Positions 35,901 through 44,900 of a DNA stretch of 64,000 nt are shown piece after piece. Every line of letters starts with the position of its first letter. Position 1 is the first letter of the stretch. Location of the stretch: positions 109,931-173,930 of the forward strand of contig JAPDOI010001490.1 in assembly GCA_029168955.1 (NCBI GenBank), given 5' to 3'. The translations under genes and the position numbers were made by a program. The notes under the pieces were generated by a model that saw only the letters and a program-made list of their open reading frames with translations, searched no databases and was not told the DNA's origin. Source of the stretch: Aplectana chamaeleonis (lineage: Eukaryota; Nematoda; Chromadorea; Rhabditida; Cosmocercidae).

Positions 35901-38900
35901 ATGGAAAGGGGGCGATTCAAGGAAGAGGAATCAGAGTTGGTAGGTGAAGAGCATAAAGCACAGCGAAAAGCAGAGTTATAATGCCTCACAGAACTGAGAC
36001 CCGAACAGGAGAAATGCACCCACCTTTGGCATCCGAAGCACTGGACGCTGGTATGTCTCCTGGTAACATCCTTGCCGCACGTGGCGCATAGGTACTTCTG
36101 AGCGGGTCCAGGATTCCTCTCCACGCCGGCCCTTTGCAGGAGAATCCGAAGGAGAGCTGCGGCCGGCCAGCACCTCTCCCATGACAAAAACCCTCTTCGT
36201 GTATCTCAAATCAAAGTTGCTGACTGTGTCTGCCTCCAAGTCAAGTGTCACACTATGTACGACGGCTACTATCGAACATCGGCTTCATCCCAAGGTCATC
36301 TGGGATGGCCACGAGCTGCCACTGTCTAAGCATCCTCGACTACTGGGAGTCTTCCTGGATCCCTCGCTACGATTTCATGAGAATGCGCGTATACGTGTTG
36401 CCTCAGCCAACTCGCGCAACAATATTCTTCGCGCACTGGCTGGAACCTCCTGGGGCAGCACGAAGGAAGTGCTACGTATAACATATAGGGCCATGGTGCA
36501 GCCGGTCCTGGAATATGGTGCCCCTATATGGACCAGACATCTCTCTGAATCCTCTTGGTGCAGATTGCAGAGAACAGAGAATGCTGCCCTCAGGCTTATC
36601 ACTGGATGTCACAAGTCGACGCCTATCCCGCATCTTCATCAGGAAACCGGCCTACTTCCCGTGAAAGAACACTGCTTACTACAGTCTAGGCAATGGGGGT
36701 GTGTATACAAGTCTGTTGGTACCTGCTCGTTGGTGCCCCTGCTTCTACTGAACCCAGCAGACGTTTGAGTGTACACAGGGAACGTTCGAGCGATATAGCG
36801 TGCAAAACTATATCGCGAAAGTGTCCCGCACATTGCATAAAGGTGTCGCCGTCCGGCACACTAAGGCCTCTGGTCCATAACACCTTAGGATCCGTACCTA
36901 GGGAGTCATGGAGTCTTTGGCCACAAGCCACAATTTCGCCACCCTGAACTGTCGATCGCTGTCGAGTGATATCCAAAAAACTGCGCTATCCAGACTTCTG
37001 AGCTATTTCCATGCACCGTTTGCTGCTTTGCAGGGAACCCGCCTCAGAGATAGACCCGTCATCAGCGTCGGAGAGTACACCATCTACTGCGGTAACGCTG
37101 ACGATAGGAGAGTGGGAGGCTGTGCAATAGCTGTAAGGAAGGATTTCAATGGTATGGTCAAGGAGTTCGGCTCAACGTCGTGTCGCAATGCATTCGTACG
37201 ACTGCGGGATCACAGAGGATTCAATCTGTGGATAGTGAGTGCTCATGCGCCCACTGAAACCGCCGAAGACAATTCGAAGGATGCGTTTTATGAGGAACTC
37301 AATACGTTGCTGGCCAGGATACCTTGTCAACATGCTGTTGTCGTGGGGATTGACGCAAATGCGAAGATGGGACTTGATCAGGAATCTGAAGTACTCGGTA
37401 AATGGTTCTACCCAGTGGAGCAAACATCGGACAATGGCTACCGCCTTGTCGACTTTTGTGAACGCAGTGGTCTGATTATTGCATCGACATTCAAGAGGAA
37501 TCATCGCCGCCATCAGCTTACGTGGCAGGGACCAACCCGGCTATCTCCAGAAGAGCAGCGGAAGCGGAAGATGACAACTTTGAAACTACAGCTTGACTAT
37601 GTCCTGACGAGGAATATTCCAGCATCGGACATTCGAAGATCTAGGGCTGTGTGGGATGTCGCATTCGATTCGGATCACCGTCCTGTTCTGTTGAACTTCA
37701 CTGCGAGGATTCATAAGAGGAAGCGAGGGGCTCAGCCTCTCCAGAGGATTGACATGACAAGTCTCAGAGATGAAGAGTGCAGAAGGAATTTCCGACAACG
37801 CGTTTCTATTCACATCGGAGTACGGACTAAGAAGAAACTTTGCGACGCGGATTCTTTTGTCAAGTGCATCCAGGACGCTTCGAAAGAGGCACTCCCGGTT
37901 GTACAGCCTAAGAAGAAGTTCGCCTACGTCTCAGAAGAAACAACATCTACCTACAACAGAGTATGTGCTCTCCGAACTGCAGGAAACTTCGTGGAGGAGA
38001 AGCGTCTCAGGAGGAAGTTGCGTCGGCAGCTTCAAAGTGACCGCGAACGAGAGTGGACGTGTAGAGCTAAGGAGTTCGAGAAGGCTTGGGAGGAGAAGAA
38101 TCCGAAGAAAGCCTACACGTTGCTGCGACAGTATAGCGGGAAGATGAAGAGATGTTCTCCTGTCTTGAACACTACCAATGGAGTTGCAGTTGGTGATGCG
38201 ACGCTGCCAATATGGAAGGATTACTTCAGTTCACTACTGAATCGTCCAGCGCCATCAGTACCTGAGCTCCCGCATGTTCAGAGAGCACATTACGATGTCA
38301 GTGAGGAACCGCCGACTGAGTCTGAAGTTTTGGATTGTGTCCGGAAAATGAAGAATGGAAAGGCAGGTGGAGATGACAACATCACTGCTGAAATGCTGAA
38401 AGCTCTTCCTCCGTCTGGGATTCGTGAAATGACCAACACCATCCGTGCCATATGGATGAGCGAAAGGATACCCGATTCGTGGAGACATGCGATCATCGTA
38501 CCTCTTCACAAGAAGCTATCCGTCACGGATCCTAAGAACTACAGAGGAATCTCTCTACTTCGTGTCATGTACAAGGTTTTAGAACGTATCATTCTCGAGC
38601 GACTTATCAAATATCGTGAAGGAACGACCAGAGATGAGCAAGCCGGTTTTCGACCTGGAAGATCGACCATCGACCAAGTGTTCGTCGTGAGAAGAGTAAT
38701 TGAATCGTGGCAGCGGTTTTCGAAGCCATTACAGCTTGCTTTTTTGGACTTTGAAGCCGCGTTCGACTCTCCTCATCGTGATCGATTGCTCAATGCTCTG
38801 CGAGCAGATGGAGTCCCGGAAAAGTATGCTCGGTTAATCGAGGACATGAACGAAGGAACAACAGCAGCAGTTCGTACAATTGTCGGATTTACGTCAGCTT

Positions 38901-41900
38901 TCGAGGTGAAAACAGGAGTAAGGCAAGGAGCCGTTGCAGGACCTTTTCTTTTCAACTTCGCCGTTGATGACATCATGCGTAGAGTTGCAGAGCAGTTTCC
39001 TGCGGATGTGATCCTAACACCATCAGGACGCTCCCTTGTCGACCTGGAGTACGCCGACGACATTGTGTTATTCGCTGAAAACAACGCAAAACTGCAAAGG
39101 ATTGTGAACCTCGTTTCGAAGTATGCCGCAGCCTATGGACTTCGTCTTCGTCCCGACAAATGCAAGCAGATGTGGGTCTCTCAGAGGCCTTCAACTGGAG
39201 TTTGTGTGGACGGACAACGTATCGAACTGGTGGACGATTTCTGTTATTTGGGCTGTTTGCTGAAGAACGATGGTAGTTATGCAGCGGATATTCGACAACG
39301 ATGTGCGAAAGCTACGTCTGCATTCAATTCTCTAACCAAGTGTTTGTGGTCTACCACCATCGCGAAGGAAGTCAAGTTGCGCGTCTACCTATCCGCTATT
39401 CGCCCTATCATGATGTACGGATCGGAGACGTGGGCAGCACCGAAAACGCAGATGGAAAGGGTGGATTGCACGGAGAGGAAGCTTTTAGGCGTTTACTTGG
39501 ATATTTCTGGCCGCGTGTATGCCATAACGAAGACCTTTACAAGGAAATCGACGCAGTACATCAACGCTTGACACGAGGGAGGTGCCAGCGTCTCCTAACG
39601 CCATCTCAAGCAGCAATGGAAAGTCGACTTCGACTGCTCGGGCATATACTAAGAAGAACGCCGGATCGTCTCGTACAACACGCTTTAAAAATGCTTCCAA
39701 ATCCTGTCTGAAACGGCCACCTGGGCGTAGGCGAAAGTTCTGGACGGATGTGGTTAAAGAGGATTTAAAGTCACTCGGCATCGAAAGACAGTTCAGGCGC
39801 GATGTTTCGTTTCGCAGGAAATGGAATAGTGACAGCTGGATGGAATGTGTTCAAATTGTGGCTGAAGACCGTGAAAAATGGACACGGCTGACTACTAGGA
39901 CGGCACACCTCGGTGAAGATGCGGAATGACCGCGTCAGGCGAAAGCCAACCGATTAAGTAAGTAAGTAAGTAAGTCTAGGCAATTTCTAATAAGTATTGT
40001 CAAGAGCCCGACCCATCCAAATTACCATCTTCTGTCGTCTGGCCCCCACCCAAGAAGCATACGCACGCCGCTCAGTGCTTCTCTGTCTGCAGTCGATCAA
40101 CAACGCTGGGCTACATCCGAGCTATCGCGAAGAAGACTCCAGATGGCTGAGCATACGCGGTTCGTGGCAGAGTACCTGTCTGATGCTCAGCCCAACTTAA
40201 TCTATGGCGGCGTGCCCCCGCGAGTCGACGACAGCGAAGCTGAACTACCGAGACGTACCCGAACAATCCTCGCTGGTCTGCGATGCGGCCACTCCAGATA
40301 TCTAAAGGCCTACACTCATCGGATTGATCAGTCAGTCCCAGATAAATGCCCCGATTGTGAATGTGCTGGACATGATTCACTGCATCTATTTTCATGCCCG
40401 GCCAGGCCTACAACCTTGTCTGCTCGAGATGTATGGTACAAGCCGTGTGAGGTGGCTAGCTTCCTACGCCTTTGATGCGATGCTCTGTTCATGGCTGACA
40501 AGAAGAGGAAGATAAGTCTGTTATCACGAATAGCAAAGGTCGCTGAAAAACTGGTCGTCAAGGAGCTGGCCGAGCATAATAACAATCAGCAGCACCAACA
40601 TGGATTCCGCAAATTACACTCTACCACCACGGCGCTGCTGGAAATTGTGAGCTTTGTTTTGGATGGCTTCAACGCCGGAAAGCCTCAACGCACTGTTGGA
40701 GTAGTCCTGGACCTCACTAAGGCGTTTGACACGCTCAACTTGGGCATACTGTCTGAGAAGCTATTGAGGTCCACCATCCCGCCTTGGCAGAAGCGATTTT
40801 ATTTATTTATTTATTTGTGGACGCACACATAGTGCACGTGTATGAAGACATTATAACATCAATACTGTTAGATACATACGCCGGAAGCGTTCTCAGATGC
40901 TAAATGGGAGAATTCAAAATGGAACATAACGATTAAGGATAAAACAGAGGATAAAACTAAAAAAATCGGTTATAAAAGTAAGACAGACTATAAAACACTG
41001 GGATCTCTACGACGAGTTAGAGCAGATTACCTGGTGAATTACTTTTTCGAAGGAATTGAGATTCAAACACAAAGCGTCTCTATTAATCAAAAAATTTAAC
41101 GTTGAAACTACTCTATTACAGAAAATTTGGGATTACCGCACTCATCAAAGGGCGCCGAGCTAAAATGCTGTTTCAGGGACATGTCTCTAATAGCATCCCG
41201 ATCGCTGCCGGTGTCCCTCAAGGAGGAGTCATGTCGCCTGCTCTGTTCAGTCTTTACCTGGAAGATTTGCCCGTCCCCCCCCCCAAGTGACATCAAAGTC
41301 GTTGCGTATGCGGATGGCATCACCATTTTGTGCTGAGACAGAGACATTAATATAGCTGCACGCAAGATCAATAGCTACCTCATCGTTCTGAAGAGCTTCC
41401 TCGATGATATGATGCTCACTGTCTCTGCCGCTAAATCGTCTGTATCAGTTTTCTCCACTGACCCTAAGGAACACTGCGCTCACCCCATTGTGAATTGGGA
41501 AGACGCTCGACTGTCTGCTGCACGTTTCCCTGAGCTGCTCGGCCTAGTATTGGATCCTTCATTGAGGTTCCAAAAGAATACTGAGCAGAAACAGGCTACA
41601 GTGAAAGCAAAGCTCAACGTCCTACGAGGTCTGGGAGGAACGTCGTGGGGAAGTAGCAAGGAGACAAATTTGACCACCTACAAAGCAATATTGCAGCCGC
41701 CGTTGGAGTACGCTGCACCGGTATGGCAGCACGTGATATCGGATTCATCATGGACAAAGATGCAGCGAGTCCAAAATGCTGCTCTTCGGATTGCCACAGG
41801 GTGTGCTAAAAGCACCCCAGTGGAACATCTTCATGCTGAAGCCCGAATTCTGCCAGTTAAGGAGGACTGCCAACTCCAAGCGCAGCAGCTGGTTATCAAC

Positions 41901-44900
41901 GATGTCAAGCAGCTTGACCACCCATTAAGAAGGATCATGAATCCCGTGAGAGAGGGATATTTCAGGAGGCCTTTTGCGGATGCTCCCGAGAAAGTCAATA
42001 TACAAAGATGGACGGACTCCCAACTGGATCGTCTGCGTCTTTTACGTGCGGAGCACACCAAGTTCGTCAGGGATCACACTTGAGTAGAATGACCGTCAAT
42101 CCCATACTGGGGGTCGTACCACCCGTAGTCAGCAACACCGAGATGGAACTCGGTAGGCGGGCTAGAAGTACCCTTGCCTCGTTACGCTGCGGTCATTCCC
42201 CTATGCTGATGTCATACTTGCATAAGATCGATCGCAGTAGGCCTGACGAGTGCCCGGACTGCGGTAGCCGTGGCCACACAACTGAGCACCTATTTGATTG
42301 CCCAAAGAGGTCGACCACTCTGACAACAATGGATTTGTGGACGAATCCGGTTTCAGTCGCCCGTTTCTTGAACCTTTGACAAAAACCTTCCTGCGGCTGC
42401 AAAGAAGAGAAGAAGAGAAAATACGACCCGCCCCACCCCACATTAAGACCCCACTCAACTTTGCATATCCATTATGCACTCAAGCACAATGTTTAAGCTC
42501 AATCGCTCGTTTCGGATAGACAGGCCAGGCAGGCACGTGTCCTGCCAATTGGAGGGCGAAGTCTACTATCTAACGACTAGACATGGACTTGTCACTTGCT
42601 GCCCACCCATCCCGATCTTTTCGTCAGCCACACAACGAGCTAAAATAATAAGATGAGGTGTTCCGACAATTCTCCTAATCACGGACCAGTGATTACTCGA
42701 AAAAAAATTCATTTCATCTGTATCCCTCGAAAGCGGTGATTTTGAAGCGTGAAGATTGAGAAAACGTGTAAAAATCTGTTGCGGGACACAGGTTGAGAAA
42801 AAAACGAGAATGACAACCCGGACAAACTATCAAATGATCACCTTGTCTTGTTGGTTGAACTGCTGGCTATACCGCAGTTTTGCCTGATGAGGAATCACCC
42901 AGTTACCACACTGTTTGCCTTGCACGAAATTCGGAGTACTTCCGCCATTTTGAGGTTGTGACGGTCGTCTGCCTAACATTGCAGGTGGAGCTGTATGATA
43001 AGTAGGGAACACGGGCGGTGTTGCTTGCATCGGAGACGTGCCATATGGTATTTTTGTGACGTCTGAATGACAAAGAACGATTCTATGGTGGATACATGAA
43101 AGGTATGATTGTACCCGATCACAGAAAATCGCCAATGGGTCGACATCTTGTCCCATTCAAAGAGGGAAAATCTAAACGAAAGACCTCACCTGGTGTATAG
43201 ACTGCATTTGTATGAGGCATGGCATTCACATGGGATTGTACTTGTGGAGGGCCACTTCCAGCTGGCACTTGCATCAACGATGGAGGCAATGTGGGAGGTA
43301 GTGGAAGACCGGCAAGACAATTCCGAGTTAACCGCATGGCTATCGAAAACTCTCGCACGTCCAGCATACCATCCCGGTTCGTGTCCGCCAACGCCCAAAT
43401 CTGGAAAACATAATATTATGAAAGACCATCTCACTGCAGAAATGCCATGTTCCTACATTCTACATGTGGACACTTTTCAATCTCCTGGAATCACCACTTT
43501 GACTGGAATATCACCCCTCTGCCTCCCCTAAGAAATCCCCATAAAACGGGGTCTAATCACCCTCATTCGTCTTCTCGGCTCACGAAAAAGCTCAATAACC
43601 CAGTGAACTTAAAAAATGCCACACAAGGAGCAAATTTTTCCACCACCCCAAAATGACGCGACGTTGCATTGCTTCCAAATAAACCACGCACCCTTTGCTT
43701 CGGGGCCAAATTTTCTTTTGATCTTTCGCGCGCTTGAGCAGCGCGACGGTAGAGAAAGCGAGAAAGTTTGGGAGGTGAGGGGAGAGGAAGACACAGCATA
43801 CGCGCGCAGACGCACGCGACAAACGCAAAAAAATCCCTCCCAATTAGAGGATCTGCACATAAATATAAATTCTAAATCTGGTTCAACTCCTGCCATAAAC
43901 TGTGTTAACTTACATGTACCCTACTAGCCTGCTGCCAAGCACCAAGATCCTAGCCAGCCAGGGTCAAGCAGGGTTTCGACCCGGCGCAACGGGGGTCGTA
44001 ATATTTTTTTTGTGAAAAAATGAAAACTAGGGGGATTGTAAAAATTGTGGAGCAAAAGCAGAGTCTTTTCAAACTAATTGGTACGCTAAAATAGGAGAAT
44101 AATAGTCCCCCCCCTTGGCTAGTAAGATCTCAGCCTGAGAACAGCTGTATTTGAAGAGGTCGTCATGAAATTTGTTGGGAAAATGGGACATTTCACTCCT
44201 AAATTGCTTCAGGTTTTTTGAAAGGTTTTTTTTTGTGATAGTCAAATTCACATAAAATAGAACTAACTTCCTTACTGAAGGGTTACGGGGTAATTCTATC
44301 TAGCTTTTAGTTTCCTTCTATTTCTGAAAATTTCATCTCGGGGGAGATCGTGAAAATTTTAGAAACATCCATGAAATTTTAGTCCACACGGGGGGAGGGG
44401 TCGTAGCTCCGCCAAAAAAATGGCGCAACAACCTGCTCATCCCTGTGGCCAGCGTCTTCATTGCATACTTTCCATCCCCAAGCATAGGAGCACCAAGATC
44501 AGCTCGTTCTTCTCCGCGTTTGGGCTGCGGGTGTTCCATAACGAGGTTTGACAAGTTTAACGATCAATGGTGGGCAGGGTAGGGCACGCCCTGGTTATCG
44601 GCCCGTCGGAGGTGCGCCTCCCCATCCATGTTACAAATCTTTGCGGCCCCCAACTCAAAATGGTAGTGAGTGTACCACACAGAGACTAGATTGCACTGGA
44701 TTTAAATGATGTGCTGAAAAAAGATTCACTATGAGGGAACTCTCACCAAATATGGTCCTATTGGCGATACCTGATATCACGGCATTTTCTCTACAGTAGC
44801 CTACAGTAAACTCCCGAACACTTTGAAAATATTTGTGTCCAGCCCACAAATAACCCCAAATAATACTCATTCTCGATGAAAAAGCTTTCTTTTTTGAAAA

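Larger units (their letters stand above)
31534..42841. other. 11.3-kb intron (exons 3-4) hosting the retrotransposon nest
   Basis: About 10.4 kb (32,050-42,425) is non-LTR retrotransposon sequence in at least four insertions. Exon phase is kept across the intron (0/0), so splicing can still restore the EH2 frame. Confidence 0.85.

Noticed and set aside
32005..42425. CRISPR arrays, rRNA or bacterial-type operons
   Set aside because: Repeats here are transposon copies with target duplications; there are no spaced direct repeats or rRNA sequence, and the window is eukaryotic.
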